From: Nocardioides agariphilus
GTDB lineage: Bacteria; Actinomycetota; Actinomycetes; Propionibacteriales; Nocardioidaceae
Reading direction: 5' to 3'
Assembly: GCF_015352445.1 (NCBI RefSeq)
Contig: NZ_JADKPO010000001.1
Location: 62,001-126,000, forward strand
Length of the DNA: 64,000 nucleotides
Part shown: positions 1 to 8,482 of the stretch, piece by piece
How positions within the stretch are numbered: position 1 is the first letter of the stretch
How the letters are laid out: each line of letters begins with the position of its first letter
Notes under the pieces: model-generated
Told to the model about the DNA's origin: nothing
Seen by the model: the letters and a program-made list of their open reading frames with translations, nothing else
The model's database searches: none
Program-made: the position numbers and the translations under genes

Positions 1-229
1 CCCGCCTGGTGATCGGGTTCGTGCTGGCACCCATCAGCGCGACGTGACCACGGCCGCGCTCGATGAGCGCGTCCTCGTCGAGGTGCGACGCAGCCCAGGT
101 CTCCTCGCCGCGCACGACGCGGACACCCTGCTCCTCCAACCAGGTGAGCGACCGCCCGCTGGGGTCGAGGATCTCGTGGACGAACACCGACCTGGGCAGG
201 TCGCGGGCACGCTCGGTACGCGAGCTCAT
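1..229 (-). CDS. D-2-hydroxyacid dehydrogenase, N-terminal part (runs off the window)
   Basis: The ATG at 229 follows the TGA of the upstream flavoenzyme gene after one base, so this is the last visible gene of the same operon. The 76 visible codons read through DLPRSVFVHEILDPS, an LEEQGVRVVRG segment and end in ALMGASTNPITRR. That matches the catalytic half-domain at the start of phosphoglycerate/glyoxylate-type D-2-hydroxyacid dehydrogenases. The Rossmann domain and the catalytic Arg/Glu/His lie outside the window, so the family call rests on the first domain only and the substrate is unknown. Confidence 0.5.
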   Translation of the reverse strand, partial: MSSRTERARDLPRSVFVHEILDPSGRSLTWLEEQGVRVVRGEETWAASHLDEDALIERGRGHVALMGASTNPITRR

Positions 230-230
230 C

Positions 231-2177
231 TCACGCGTCCGCAGCCTCGCTGGCCCGGACGCGGGAGAAGACACGGTGCGCCGCGGCGTTGGCCTCGCGT
301 ACGACGGCGAGCAGCTCGCGGGGTCCGCTCGCGTCGCCGACGGTGACGTCACCTGCCAAGGTGCCGGCCGGCACCTCGTAGGGTCCCGCGCGCACGATCG
401 TGCCGACGGGGCCCAGCGGATAGGTGCGCCCGGAGAACGAGTGGGCGACGACGAGCCGACCGTCCTCGACCGCGCGCGGCACCGCGAGCGTCTGCACCGT
501 GACGCCTCGCTCGTCGAGCCGGCGAAGGACCCCGATCAGGCTGATGTAGGAGACGCGCCGACCGATCGCCGCCCGCCGGGTCAGCACCGTCACCTGGTGA
601 CCCCGGCGGGCCAGCTCCTCGGCGACGCCGTAGACGGGCTCGGACTCGATCTCGTCGATGATCACGATGGGCCCTCCCAGGGGGGTCTCGTCGTCGCGCT
701 CGAGCAGCCCGTCGAGCGCCAGCACGGTCTCGGCACCAGGGACGGGGGCCACCTGGGGCACGGCGCCGGTGGCGACGACGACCAGGTCGCCGAGTCCGGA
801 CACCTCCTCGGCACCGATCTCGCTCCCGGTGGCGATGACGGCGCCGGCGGAGCGGACCTGGTCCTCGAGCCAGTCGGCGGCTTCGGCGTAGATCTCCCGG
901 CCCGGCACGCGCGACTCGCGACGGATCCGGCCGCCCAGCTCGGAGTCCTTCTCGTGGACGGTGACCGCATGGCCGTAGTCGAGCCCCACGCGCGCCACCT
1001 CCAGGCCGGCGGGCCCGCCACCGACGATGTGCACGTCGACCGGCTCGGACACCGGCACCACGACGGGGACCTCGGCCTCGCGTCCGGTGTCGGGTCCGTA
1101 GACGCAGGCCACCACGCGTCCGGTGTGGATGTACTCCCAGCAGACGTTGCAGTAGATGCAGGGCCGTGGCGTCTGGCCCGCGGCCGCCTTGCGCACCAGG
1201 TGGGCGTCCGCGAGCAGAGCCCGGGTCATCCCCACGAGGTCGGCCGTGCCGTCCTCGATGAGGTCGTCGGCCGTGTCGAGATCGGAGACGCGGGTGACGG
1301 CCATGACCGGCACGCCTTGGGCGACCTCACGGATGCCCCGCGGCAGGTGCACGAACGGCCGCTCGCCGAAGTGCATGTCGGGGACGTGCTTCTCGAGGCT
1401 CGGGCTGAAGTTGCCCTGCCCCGTGCTGATGTAGTCGGGCGCTTCCGTGGCGACGATGTGGGAGACCAGCTCCTGGGAGTCTTCCAGGGTGAGCCCACCC
1501 TCGATGTACTCGTGGGCCTCCATCTTCAGGCCGACGACGAAGTCGGGTCCGCACGCACGGCGGCAGGCCCGGATGATCTCCAGGGCGAAACGGGCCCGGT
1601 TCTCGACCGACCCGCCCCAGCGGTCGGTGCGCTGGTTGCTCAACGGCGACATGAACTGCGTGATCAAGTAGCCGTGGGCGCCGTGCAGCTCGACGCCGTC
1701 GAAGCCGGCGCGACGCAGGTTGACCGCCGACGTCGCGAAGCCCTCCACCACCTCGAGGATCTCGGCGTCGGTCATCACGTGCGGTGTGGTGCCGCTGTAG
1801 GGGTCGCGAGTGCCGGAGGGGGCCCACGGGATCAGGCCGGGGTTCCAGAGTGCCTGGCGTCCGACGTGCCAGATCTGCCCGAGGATCGCCGCGCCGTGCT
1901 CGTGGACGGCCGAGGCCAGCTTGGTGAACCCGGGTACCAGGCTCTCGTCGTAGGCCAGCGGCGCGGTGGTGTTCGGCAGCGACGTCGGGTGGACCGACAA
2001 GCCCTCGGTCACGATCAGCCCGACGCCTCCGCGCGCACGCTCGGCGTAGAACGCCACCATCGCATCGGTGACGGCGTCGTTGCGGCCGAGGTTGGTCACC
2101 GTCGCCGACTGCGCCACCCGGTTGCGGACCTCGAGCGTCCCGAGCTTGATCGGCTCGAGCGACCTGCGTGTGGTCAC
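231..2177 (-). CDS. NADH:flavin oxidoreductase of the 2,4-dienoyl-CoA reductase / Old Yellow Enzyme type
   Basis: The protein has 648 residues. The first ~370 form an FMN TIM barrel with the HGAHGYL segment and an Arg/Trp-Gly-Gly-Ser motif typical of Old Yellow Enzymes. A cysteine cluster PCIYCNVCWEYIHTGRVVAC then fits a [4Fe-4S] site, and the C-terminal half is an FAD/NAD(P) domain opening with VHIVGGGPAGLE. This is the 2,4-dienoyl-CoA reductase architecture, which reduces activated double bonds or demethylates. The GTG start at 2177 overlaps the TGA of the upstream SDR (GTGA), so the two are translationally coupled. The substrate is unknown; the neighbouring mycofactocin-linked SDR suggests catabolism of an alcohol or enone. 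Confidence 0.85.
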   Translation of the reverse strand: MTTRRSLEPIKLGTLEVRNRVAQSATVTNLGRNDAVTDAMVAFYAERARGGVGLIVTEGLSVHPTSLPNTTAPLAYDESLVPGFTKLASAVHEHGAAILGQIWHVGRQALWNPGLIPWAPSGTRDPYSGTTPHVMTDAEILEVVEGFATSAVNLRRAGFDGVELHGAHGYLITQFMSPLSNQRTDRWGGSVENRARFALEIIRACRRACGPDFVVGLKMEAHEYIEGGLTLEDSQELVSHIVATEAPDYISTGQGNFSPSLEKHVPDMHFGERPFVHLPRGIREVAQGVPVMAVTRVSDLDTADDLIEDGTADLVGMTRALLADAHLVRKAAAGQTPRPCIYCNVCWEYIHTGRVVACVYGPDTGREAEVPVVVPVSEPVDVHIVGGGPAGLEVARVGLDYGHAVTVHEKDSELGGRIRRESRVPGREIYAEAADWLEDQVRSAGAVIATGSEIGAEEVSGLGDLVVVATGAVPQVAPVPGAETVLALDGLLERDDETPLGGPIVIIDEIESEPVYGVAEELARRGHQVTVLTRRAAIGRRVSYISLIGVLRRLDERGVTVQTLAVPRAVEDGRLVVAHSFSGRTYPLGPVGTIVRAGPYEVPAGTLAGDVTVGDASGPRELLAVVREANAAAHRVFSRVRASEAADA

Positions 2178-3004
2178 TTGATCGCGAACCCGGCGTCGAC
2201 GGACAGGGTGTGGCCGGTGATGAAGCGTGACTCGTCCGAGGCCAGGAACAGCACGGCATTGCTGATGTCGACGGGCTCGACCCACGGCACCGGGATCAGA
2301 TTGACTGAGGCGAACGCCGGGATCGCGTCCTCCTGGGTCGGGTGCTCCAGGTCAGGCCGGAACAGCGCGTACGTCGGGTCGTTCTGGATCATCGGAGTGG
2401 CAACGGTCGTGGGGTGCACGGTGTTGACCCGGATGTTGTGCTGGGCCAGCTCGCTGGCGGCTGCTCGCATCAGTCCCACGACGCCGTGCTTGGCCGCGAC
2501 GTAATGAGCGCTGTTGGGGATCTGCTTGAGCCCTGCCGTCGAGCTGGTCAGGATCATCGAGCCGCCGTTACCGGCGGCGATCATCGACGGAGCAACTGCC
2601 TTGAGGGTGTGCCAGACACCCTTGAGGCAGACGTCCTGCATGTCGTCCCACTGCGTCTCGGTCAGCTCCCAGAAGGGCGCGTAGGAGAAGATCCCCGCGT
2701 TTGCGGCCACGATGTCGATGTGCCCGAAGTCCTCGAGCGCAGACGCGACGAGCTTGTCGACGTCGGCCTGGCTGCGGACGTCTCCGGGCGCGGCGATGAT
2801 GCGCCTGTCGAGCGCCTCGACCTGGCGGACCGTCTCCTCCAGATCTGACGGCGACGACATCTCGTAGACCGCGGTGTCGATCTGGCCGACGATGTCGATC
2901 GCCACGATGTCGGCGCCCTCCTCGGCCATTCGCACCGCGTGCGCCCTGCCTTGTCCGCGGGCCGCGCCCGTGATCAGGGCGACCTTGCCATTCAACCTGC
3001 CCAC
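2174..3004 (-). CDS. mycofactocin-coupled SDR family oxidoreductase
   Basis: This is a 276-residue classical short-chain dehydrogenase. The dinucleotide loop reads TGAARGQGR at residues 12-20, NAG lies near residue 105 and the catalytic Ser...Tyr-x3-Lys appears as TSSTAG...HYVAAKHG. The AARGQGR loop and an insertion after the second strand are characteristic of the SDR subfamily known to hold NAD(H) tightly and recycle it through mycofactocin. The mycofactocin operon lies 5.5 kb away on the same strand, which supports this. It sits 38 bp after the deacetylase gene and overlaps the flavoenzyme gene, so an alcohol dehydrogenase role in this operon is likely. The substrate cannot be read from sequence. 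Confidence 0.85.
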   Translation of the reverse strand: MGRLNGKVALITGAARGQGRAHAVRMAEEGADIVAIDIVGQIDTAVYEMSSPSDLEETVRQVEALDRRIIAAPGDVRSQADVDKLVASALEDFGHIDIVAANAGIFSYAPFWELTETQWDDMQDVCLKGVWHTLKAVAPSMIAAGNGGSMILTSSTAGLKQIPNSAHYVAAKHGVVGLMRAAASELAQHNIRVNTVHPTTVATPMIQNDPTYALFRPDLEHPTQEDAIPAFASVNLIPVPWVEPVDISNAVLFLASDESRFITGHTLSVDAGFAIK

Positions 3005-3042
3005 GGGCCGGCTCCTCCCAGGATTGACTTCGGGGATCGTTC

Positions 3043-3903
3043 TCAGGATGCAGTGATGACGTCGGGGTACTCGCCGAGGACGACGTCGGCGATGTCCTCA
3101 CGCTTCATGAAGACCACTCCCTCGTGACCCAGCGCGTAGTCGAGGAACTCCTCGAAAACCTTCATCCGGCCCGGCCGGCCGAGCGTGCGATCGTGGCACG
3201 GCAGCGGCATCATCCGACGTCGGGTCGCGCCCTCGGCGTAGAGGTAGTCGAACTCGTCCTTGAGCTGCTCGAGCCACGCCTGGGTGGAGTAGCCGAGCGC
3301 CTCGAAGCACAGCAGGTCGTTGTTGTGCAGCGTGTAGGGCACCACGGCGAAGGGCTCACCGCTCTTGAGCACGCGCACGAACGGCTCGTCGCGACTCACC
3401 TCGTCGATGTGGTACTTGAAGCCGGCCTCCTGTAGGAGGTCAAGGGTGTCGGGTGTGCCGCGCAGCCCCCAGCAGTTCCAGCCGAGGGGCTGCTTGCCGG
3501 TGAGCTCCTTGATGATCCGGGCACTCTCGAAGACGAACTCGCGCTCCTCGTCGTAGCCCATCTTGTACTGGGGGACCCACGTCACGCCGTGGGCCGCGAT
3601 CTCGTGACCACGGGCAACCATGTCCTTGATCAGGTCAGGTTGGCGCTGGGCCGCCTTGGCGACCGGGAACACCGTGACCTTCATGTCGTACTTGTCGAAG
3701 GTGTCGAGGAGACGCGGGATGGCCTCGGTCCACCCGTACTCGAAGTAGGTCTCGCCAGGGATGTCGCGGTAGCCGTCCTCGATCGGCCCGAGCGGGCCGA
3801 GGTAGATGGAGTCCGGACGCACCTCGGCGCCGGCCTCGAACATCAGCGAGAGGGTCAGCACCAGCCGGGCGTCGTTGGGCCAGAAGCTCGAACCATCCAC
3901 CAC
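3043..3903 (-). CDS. polysaccharide deacetylase (NodB/PuuE-like) family protein
   Basis: The protein has 286 residues. It carries a NodB-type core: KVTVFPVAKAAQ, then GHEIAAHGVTW (metal-site His), GWNCWGLRGTPDTL, and a C-terminal PLPCHDRTLGRPGRM. The HEIAAHG motif and the short length fit the PuuE-allantoinase/peptidoglycan deacetylase branch, cyclic amidases or N-deacetylases that use a divalent metal. I chose GTG 3903 because AAGGAG lies six bases upstream; the reading frame stays open further but contains no ATG near a ribosome-binding site. No signal peptide is seen, so it is probably cytoplasmic. It is the first gene of the four-gene minus-strand operon. Confidence 0.75.
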   Translation of the reverse strand: MVDGSSFWPNDARLVLTLSLMFEAGAEVRPDSIYLGPLGPIEDGYRDIPGETYFEYGWTEAIPRLLDTFDKYDMKVTVFPVAKAAQRQPDLIKDMVARGHEIAAHGVTWVPQYKMGYDEEREFVFESARIIKELTGKQPLGWNCWGLRGTPDTLDLLQEAGFKYHIDEVSRDEPFVRVLKSGEPFAVVPYTLHNNDLLCFEALGYSTQAWLEQLKDEFDYLYAEGATRRRMMPLPCHDRTLGRPGRMKVFEEFLDYALGHEGVVFMKREDIADVVLGEYPDVITAS

Positions 3904-4073
3904 AACCTGCTCCTTCGTGATCTGGGCGCCCTGACGACTCGGACGCGCATGCGTGCGACCGGGACTGGCGCCCTCCCGGGACCAGCGGATCCCTGGGCAA
4001 CGACAGGACCGACCGCTCCGGCCGTGTCGTCCCTTTCCCGAGGCGGCCAGCACGCGCCGTACGACGCGAGACG

Positions 4074-4091
4074 TTATACCTCAGACAATTG
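4074..4091 (-). promoter_or_regulatory. GTCTGA operator-like site 1
   Basis: Read on the minus strand this is CAATTGTCTGAGGTATAA. It shares the core TGTCTGAnGTA with two other sites (4178-4198 and 6556-6573). It overlaps a perfect palindrome TTGACATGTCAA at 4089-4100. It lies about 170 bp upstream of the deacetylase start and in the divergent region shared with the GntR/FCD regulator, so it is a candidate binding site of that regulator. Confidence 0.45.
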
Positions 4092-4177
4092 ACATGTCAA
4101 CGCTCAAGAGTCGCATCCTTCACGGGTGCTCCACCGCTCACCATTGCCCCATTCCGACGCTTGCGCGGTGGCTACGC

Positions 4178-4198
4178 GCAAATGTCTGATGTATCTTG
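4178..4198 (+). promoter_or_regulatory. GTCTGA operator-like site 2
   Basis: The stretch AAATGTCTGATGTATC begins at 4180. It matches site 1 on the other strand and site 3 in front of the MaoC gene. It lies about 150 bp upstream of the GntR/FCD regulator start, so autoregulation is the simplest reading. Confidence 0.45.
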
Positions 4199-4343
4199 CC
4201 GACAGGATCCTCGCTCGAACGCGTGAAACGCGTCACACTTGAGGTCTCGCCAGCGCGGCCTGGGCACCCGATACTCCCGGGGGGAGTGCCGCAGGACAAC
4301 AGTGGTGACATCGGGGTCAGGGATCCCACGACGTGAGGCGACG

Positions 4344-5162
4344 GTGACAGTGGGTCAGAACAATCCCGACGAGATCGAGCAGCCGATCGACGGCGCGCTC
4401 GGCGAGCAGGCGAGCGGGCTGCCCGTGGCCAGAGTGCGCCCGGCCTACGAGCAGGTCGCCGAGCAGCTGCGCAGCCTGATCATGTCCGCGGACCTCAAGC
4501 CCGGCTCGCGCCTGCCGTCGGAGGCCGAGCTGGCCACCATGTTCGGCGTGGGGCGCACCACCATCCGCGAGGGCCTGCGCACGCTGACCTCCCAGCAGCT
4601 ACTCACCACGACGCGCGGCGTCACCGGGGGGACCTTCGTCGTCACACCGGACGCCGACAACATCAGCAAGTACCTCGAGACCAGCATCGGTCTGCTGACG
4701 GGGACCAGCCGCCTGACCATCGGCGAGCTGCTCGAGGCCCGCGTGTGCCTGGAGCTGCCGGCTACTCGGATGGCGACGCGGCGGCTCACGCCCGAGAACA
4801 CCGACACCCTTCGCGCCACCGTCGAGATCGGCTCCGGCGCCAAGACCAACATGGAGCACTCACGGTTCCACACCGCGATCTTGGAGGTGGCCGGCAACCG
4901 GATGCTCGAGGTGATGGCCAAGCCGATCTTCGACGTGCTGCGCACCCGCCTCAACCGTTCCGCAGCTCCTGAGGACTTCTGGCGACAGACCAGCGTCGAG
5001 CACGCCGGGATCTACCAGGCGATGCTCGACGGCGACCAGGACGAGTCCGAGAGGCTGATGGCCGACCACCTCGAGCACCTGGCCTCGGTCTACACCGCCA
5101 TCGACGTCGCGACCCGGCCGTCCCCGGATCCTGACGAGCCGGTCTCCGACTCAGCGCCTTAG
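4344..5162 (+). CDS. GntR-family transcriptional regulator with FCD ligand domain
   Basis: The protein has 272 residues. A winged helix-turn-helix occupies residues ~35-95 (SRLPSEAELATMFGVGRTTI) and is followed by an all-helical FCD domain with the usual metal/acid-binding histidines (SRFHTAIL, EHAGIYQAM, MADHLEHL). FCD regulators bind organic acids or CoA-pathway metabolites. The start is GTG 4344, five bases after GAGG. It is divergent from the deacetylase operon and its 3' end overlaps the CitE gene by 12 bp tail to tail. Three GTCTGA sites in the flanking intergenic regions suggest that it controls itself, the operon and the MaoC-CitE pair. Confidence 0.85.
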   Translation: MTVGQNNPDEIEQPIDGALGEQASGLPVARVRPAYEQVAEQLRSLIMSADLKPGSRLPSEAELATMFGVGRTTIREGLRTLTSQQLLTTTRGVTGGTFVVTPDADNISKYLETSIGLLTGTSRLTIGELLEARVCLELPATRMATRRLTPENTDTLRATVEIGSGAKTNMEHSRFHTAILEVAGNRMLEVMAKPIFDVLRTRLNRSAAPEDFWRQTSVEHAGIYQAMLDGDQDESERLMADHLEHLASVYTAIDVATRPSPDPDEPVSDSAP

Positions 5163-6011
5163 TCCGAGGACCCGCCGGGCCCGGCGGACGGTGGCGGCGT
5201 CGACCATCTCCCCTCCATCGTTGAGCACGCCCCTGCCAGAGTCGAGGGCCGCGTCGAAGGCCTCGACGATCGCGCGGGCGTTGGCCAGGTCCGCATCGGT
5301 GGGGGTGAAGACCTCGTTCGCGACTACCACCTGTGCCGGGTGGATGCAGGCTCGGCTCCCGTACCCCAAGTCCTTGAGCGCGAGAGTGCCTGCCCGGAAC
5401 GCCTCGGCGTCGCCGAAGCGCGGGTCGACCGGAGCGACCGGGGGCGGCAGCGATGCCGCCGCGGCTGCCAGTGCCACGCAGACCCGCACGTGCTGCACGC
5501 CGGCACCACCCGGCGCCCAGCCCAGCTCGGCGGCCAGGTCTGCCTCCCCGACCTGCAGAGCACCCACTCGTGCCGACGTCGCGATGTAGCCGATGTCGAG
5601 GACCGAGGTCGCGGTCTCCAGCAACGGCATCAGGCTGAACCGGTTCTGCTCGATCCCGAGGTCACCTTCGACCTGGGCGCAGCATTGAGCCGCGGCCACG
5701 ACGTCGCTGGCCTCGGCCTTGGCCAGGCAGAAGCCGCGCAGGGCCGGCGCCGCCACGCACGCGATGTCCTCGAGGCCCTGCGCGCCCGGATTGATCCGCA
5801 CCCACAGCTCGAGGAGACCGTCCGCGGCGCGGTTCGCCAGCGCGTGGCGCACCGCCTCTCTCGCCTCAGCCTGGCGTGCGGGAGGTACGGCGTCCTCGAG
5901 GTCAAGGATCAGCGCATCGGCCTGACCTCGCTCGACAGCCTTCTCCACCATGTCGGGCCGGTCACCGGGGACGTAGAGGTAGGAGCGCGCCGTCATCGGG
6001 CGGGCCATCAT
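5151..6011 (-). CDS. HpcH/HpaI aldolase family, CitE-like CoA ester lyase
   Basis: The protein has about 286 residues. It opens with ARSYLYVPGDRPDMVEKA, followed by DALILDLEDAVPP (metal-binding Glu/Asp) and a central MPLLETATSVLDIGYI strand. This is the fold of citrate lyase beta subunit, malyl-CoA lyase and citramalyl-CoA lyase, which cleave beta-hydroxyacyl-CoA to acetyl-CoA plus an oxo acid. Its ATG overlaps the TGA of the upstream MaoC gene (ATGATG), so dehydratase and lyase are coupled. A hydration-then-cleavage sequence such as mesaconyl-CoA to citramalyl/methylmalyl-CoA is a reasonable inference but is not proven by sequence. Confidence 0.8.
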   Translation of the reverse strand: MMARPMTARSYLYVPGDRPDMVEKAVERGQADALILDLEDAVPPARQAEAREAVRHALANRAADGLLELWVRINPGAQGLEDIACVAAPALRGFCLAKAEASDVVAAAQCCAQVEGDLGIEQNRFSLMPLLETATSVLDIGYIATSARVGALQVGEADLAAELGWAPGGAGVQHVRVCVALAAAAASLPPPVAPVDPRFGDAEAFRAGTLALKDLGYGSRACIHPAQVVVANEVFTPTDADLANARAIVEAFDAALDSGRGVLNDGGEMVDAATVRRARRVLGLRR

Positions 6012-6544
6012 CTGCTGGAAGTCGGGAAGTAGTCCTGGCCGATCCCCGAGGCCTTCGTGGGAACGAGTACCGAGCGCTCCCACGTCACGACGTCCACGCC
6101 GTCTTGGTTCAGGCCGCGTGTGCGCATGGTGAGAATCCCGAACCCCGGCCGCGAAGCGCTCTCGCGCACCCCCAGGACCGTGGACTCGGCGTAGATCGTG
6201 TCCCCGACGTAGACGGGGTGGGTGAGTCGGATGTCGGTCCAGCCCAGGTTGGCCACGGCGTTCTGGCTCATGTCGATGACCGACAGGCCGAGCACCAGCG
6301 CCACCGTCAGACCGGAGTTGACGATCAGGCGCCCCTCGCTGACCGGGTTGGTCTGGGCGAGATGCTTGTTGAAGTGGTTCTGGTTGGTGTTGCAGGTGAG
6401 CAGGGTGAACCAGGTCGAGTCAGCCTCGCTGATGGTGCGCCCGAAGGGATGTTGGTAGACGTCCCCAGGTGTGAAGTCGTCCAGGAACCTCCCCAGCACC
6501 GCCGGATGCACGGTCGCTGCCTGCGGCGCGGTCCCCTCGTTCAC
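6008..6544 (-). CDS. MaoC-family (hot-dog fold) dehydratase
   Basis: The protein has 178 residues. The hydratase motif reads FGRTISEADSTWFTLLT near residues 30-46, with the later NSGLTVALVLGLS and the HPVYVGDTI segment of MaoC enoyl-CoA hydratases. The GTG at 6544 is preferred because the longer upstream frame has low-complexity Arg/Ser sequence without homology. It is followed directly by the CitE-like lyase. An operator-like GTCTGA site lies 12 bp upstream of the start. The likely substrate is a branched or dicarboxylic enoyl-CoA such as mesaconyl-CoA (inference from the pairing). Confidence 0.8.
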   Translation of the reverse strand: MNEGTAPQAATVHPAVLGRFLDDFTPGDVYQHPFGRTISEADSTWFTLLTCNTNQNHFNKHLAQTNPVSEGRLIVNSGLTVALVLGLSVIDMSQNAVANLGWTDIRLTHPVYVGDTIYAESTVLGVRESASRPGFGILTMRTRGLNQDGVDVVTWERSVLVPTKASGIGQDYFPTSSR

Positions 6545-6555
6545 GCTGCGGACTT

Positions 6556-6573
6556 TAAACGTCTGATGTTTTA
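6556..6573 (+). promoter_or_regulatory. GTCTGA operator-like site 3
   Basis: The sequence TAAACGTCTGATGTTTTA is an imperfect palindrome (AACGTC-T-GATGTT). It shares its core with the sites near the GntR regulator at 4074-4091 and 4178-4198. It sits 12 bp upstream of the MaoC start and about 45 bp upstream of the AAA+ gene on the other strand. Confidence 0.5.
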
Positions 6574-6605
6574 CGGTCAACCGCCGGACCTCAGATGTGA
6601 CCTGG

Positions 6606-6620
6606 CATACTCGCCCCGTG
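6606..6620 (+). promoter_or_regulatory. probable leaderless promoter of the AAA+ gene
   Basis: The hexamer CATACT at 6606-6611 is placed so that transcription would begin at 6618, the G of the GTG start codon. No ribosome-binding site precedes the GTG. This geometry is common for leaderless genes in actinobacteria. No convincing -35 element is seen. Confidence 0.4.
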
Positions 6621-7523
6621 GCACACCCGCATACCGTCGCGTTCCCGGACATCGTGGGCCGCGAGCGCGAGCTCGAGCTGACGCTCGCAACGCTCGCCGC
6701 CGGGCGGCATCTCCTGCTCGAAGGTCCACCGGGCACCAGCAAGACCGCCATCCTGACCGCCATCACCAGAGCCTGGGACGTGCCGCTCGTCTTCGTCGAG
6801 GGGAACGCCGAGCTGACTCCGAGCCGAATTGTCGGACATCACTCTCCAAGCCTCGTGCTGAAGGATGACTACTCGACCGAGAACTTCGTGGACGGCCCGC
6901 TGCCGGCAGCGATGCGTCAAGGAGCCTTCCTCTATATCGAGGAGCTCAACCGGGTCCCCGAGGAGACCATCAACGTCTTGATCACGGCCATGTCCGACCG
7001 GCAGATCACCATTGCGCGCGTAGGTCGGGTCGACGCGCTCGACACCTTCAGGGTCGTCGGCTCGTTGAACCCCGCCGACGACATCGGCACGGCCCGGCTC
7101 TCACGCAGCCTGCTCGACCGCTTCTGCAGGCTCGCGATCAGCTACCAGGACGCCGAGTCCGAGGAGCAGATCGTCGACCTGCGCGCCCGGGACTCGCACT
7201 TCGCCGACCCGCGGCTGCGGGCCCGCGTCATCTCGGACGCCGTGGCCCTCACCCGGGCCACACGAAGCCACCCCCTGATCATGCAGGGCAGCAGCGTGCG
7301 CGGAGCCATCGACCTGGCGATGGTCTCGGCCGAGCTCGGGCGAAGCGGCCGCCTGGCCCAGGACGAGGCGGGATACCGGCTGGCGATCCTGGACGCCTTG
7401 CTTCTCGCCCTGTCCGGCAGGATCCGTCCCGGAGACTTGAGCGAGCTGACGACAGAGGAGCTGCTCACCGCGCTCTGGCGCGAGCACTTCGGCGAGCCCG
7501 AGACTCCGTTCGAGAGCGGTTGA
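6618..7523 (+). CDS. MoxR-type AAA+ ATPase
   Basis: The protein has 301 residues. The Walker A motif is EGPPGTSKTAIL near residue 35, Walker B is AFLYIEELNRVPEE, and sensor 1 is VVGSLNPADD. It is a MoxR/RavA-like ATPase; such proteins act with a VWA-domain partner as chaperones for metal or cofactor insertion. The gene next door encodes that VWA partner in the same frame. The GTG at 6618 fits a leaderless start; an in-frame ATG at 6597 is the alternative. Its position beside the mycofactocin operon hints at maturation of a cofactor-dependent enzyme, but that is inference. Confidence 0.85.
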   Translation: MAHPHTVAFPDIVGRERELELTLATLAAGRHLLLEGPPGTSKTAILTAITRAWDVPLVFVEGNAELTPSRIVGHHSPSLVLKDDYSTENFVDGPLPAAMRQGAFLYIEELNRVPEETINVLITAMSDRQITIARVGRVDALDTFRVVGSLNPADDIGTARLSRSLLDRFCRLAISYQDAESEEQIVDLRARDSHFADPRLRARVISDAVALTRATRSHPLIMQGSSVRGAIDLAMVSAELGRSGRLAQDEAGYRLAILDALLLALSGRIRPGDLSELTTEELLTALWREHFGEPETPFESG

Positions 7524-7607
7524 AGAGGGCTCGACGTCGACGACCATCCGGGCCGAGCGGCCCTGGCTCCCCTCAAGCGGAAGCCCAAGGTCCTCGCCTC
7601 CCGGCCG

Positions 7608-8462
7608 GTGGTGCTCGACCTCTCCTCGGGGATCGGTGACGAGGGTGTCTCGGACGATGCCCTGAGCGGCTCGACGGGCGTCGGACGGGGAACTGCCCAC
7701 ACGGGCCTGCATCAGCTCGGCCCGGGCAGACGCGAGGTGGATCCGGACGTACGGCGACGCGCGGCCGCGATCGCGGCCCAGCTCACGCTGCCGCGTCCCG
7801 CGCGACGCCGGGCGACTCGACCGGGCGGCGGCCCAGCACGGTCGCTGCCGTTCAGCGGAGGATCAGACGAGCTGGACCTCGACCGAACGATCGAGATCAT
7901 GCAGGAGCGCCCCCGTCCGACCGACGAGGACGTCGTGGTGCGAGAGCCGCGCACCGACCGGCGCTCGGTGGTGCTGCTGGTGGACGTGTCGGGGTCGATG
8001 CGTGGGGAGCGCTTGCTTGCCACGGCCGCGGTCGTCGGCGCCATCTGCCAGGAGCTGGCGACCTCCCGGCTCGGCATCCTCGCCTTCTGGTCCGAAGCCG
8101 CGTGGATCACCCGGCTCGACCAGCGCACGCAACCCATGGCCGTGATCCGCGACCTGCTCGAGCTGCCCGGCGCCGGCCTGACCAACCTCGCCTTTCCCCT
8201 CGAGCTCGCCGCGAATGCGCACAGGGCGGCTGGCTCGCCGGCGCCGGAGACGGTGCTGCTCTCGGACTGCGTCCACAACGCAGGACCAGATCCGCGAGGC
8301 TTCGTCGGTCGGGCCGGCCGCCTGGGCGTGCTGCTCGACGCCACCGACGAGCACGACTCCGACCTGGCAGCCGACCTCTCTCGCCTCGGTGGTGGTCGGC
8401 TGCGTGTCGTCCGCTCACCCGACGACGTGCCCACCGCCGTACGCGGTCTGTTCCTCCGCTGA
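7608..8462 (+). CDS. VWA-domain protein, partner of the MoxR ATPase
   Basis: The protein has about 284 residues. A basic N-terminal linker leads to a von Willebrand A domain with the metal-ion-dependent adhesion site DVSGSM near residue 125, then ILAFWSEAAWI, AGLTNLAFPL and VLLSDCVHN. This is the CoxE/YehP-like partner of MoxR ATPases. The start is uncertain: the frame is open right back to the AAA+ stop at 7523 with no ATG, the best ribosome-binding site (AGAGGG at 7524) has no start codon behind it in this frame, and GTG 7608 lacks one. A small frameshift near 7530 could hide the true start. It ends 20 bp from mftF, tail to tail. Confidence 0.75.
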   Translation: MVLDLSSGIGDEGVSDDALSGSTGVGRGTAHTGLHQLGPGRREVDPDVRRRAAAIAAQLTLPRPARRRATRPGGGPARSLPFSGGSDELDLDRTIEIMQERPRPTDEDVVVREPRTDRRSVVLLVDVSGSMRGERLLATAAVVGAICQELATSRLGILAFWSEAAWITRLDQRTQPMAVIRDLLELPGAGLTNLAFPLELAANAHRAAGSPAPETVLLSDCVHNAGPDPRGFVGRAGRLGVLLDATDEHDSDLAADLSRLGGGRLRVVRSPDDVPTAVRGLFLR

Positions 8463-8482
8463 GTCCGCGGCCTCGCGCCCGC

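Noticed and set aside
63-2504. 813-codon open frame on the plus strand
   Set aside because: It is antisense to the flavoenzyme and SDR genes, has no domain motifs and arises from high GC content.
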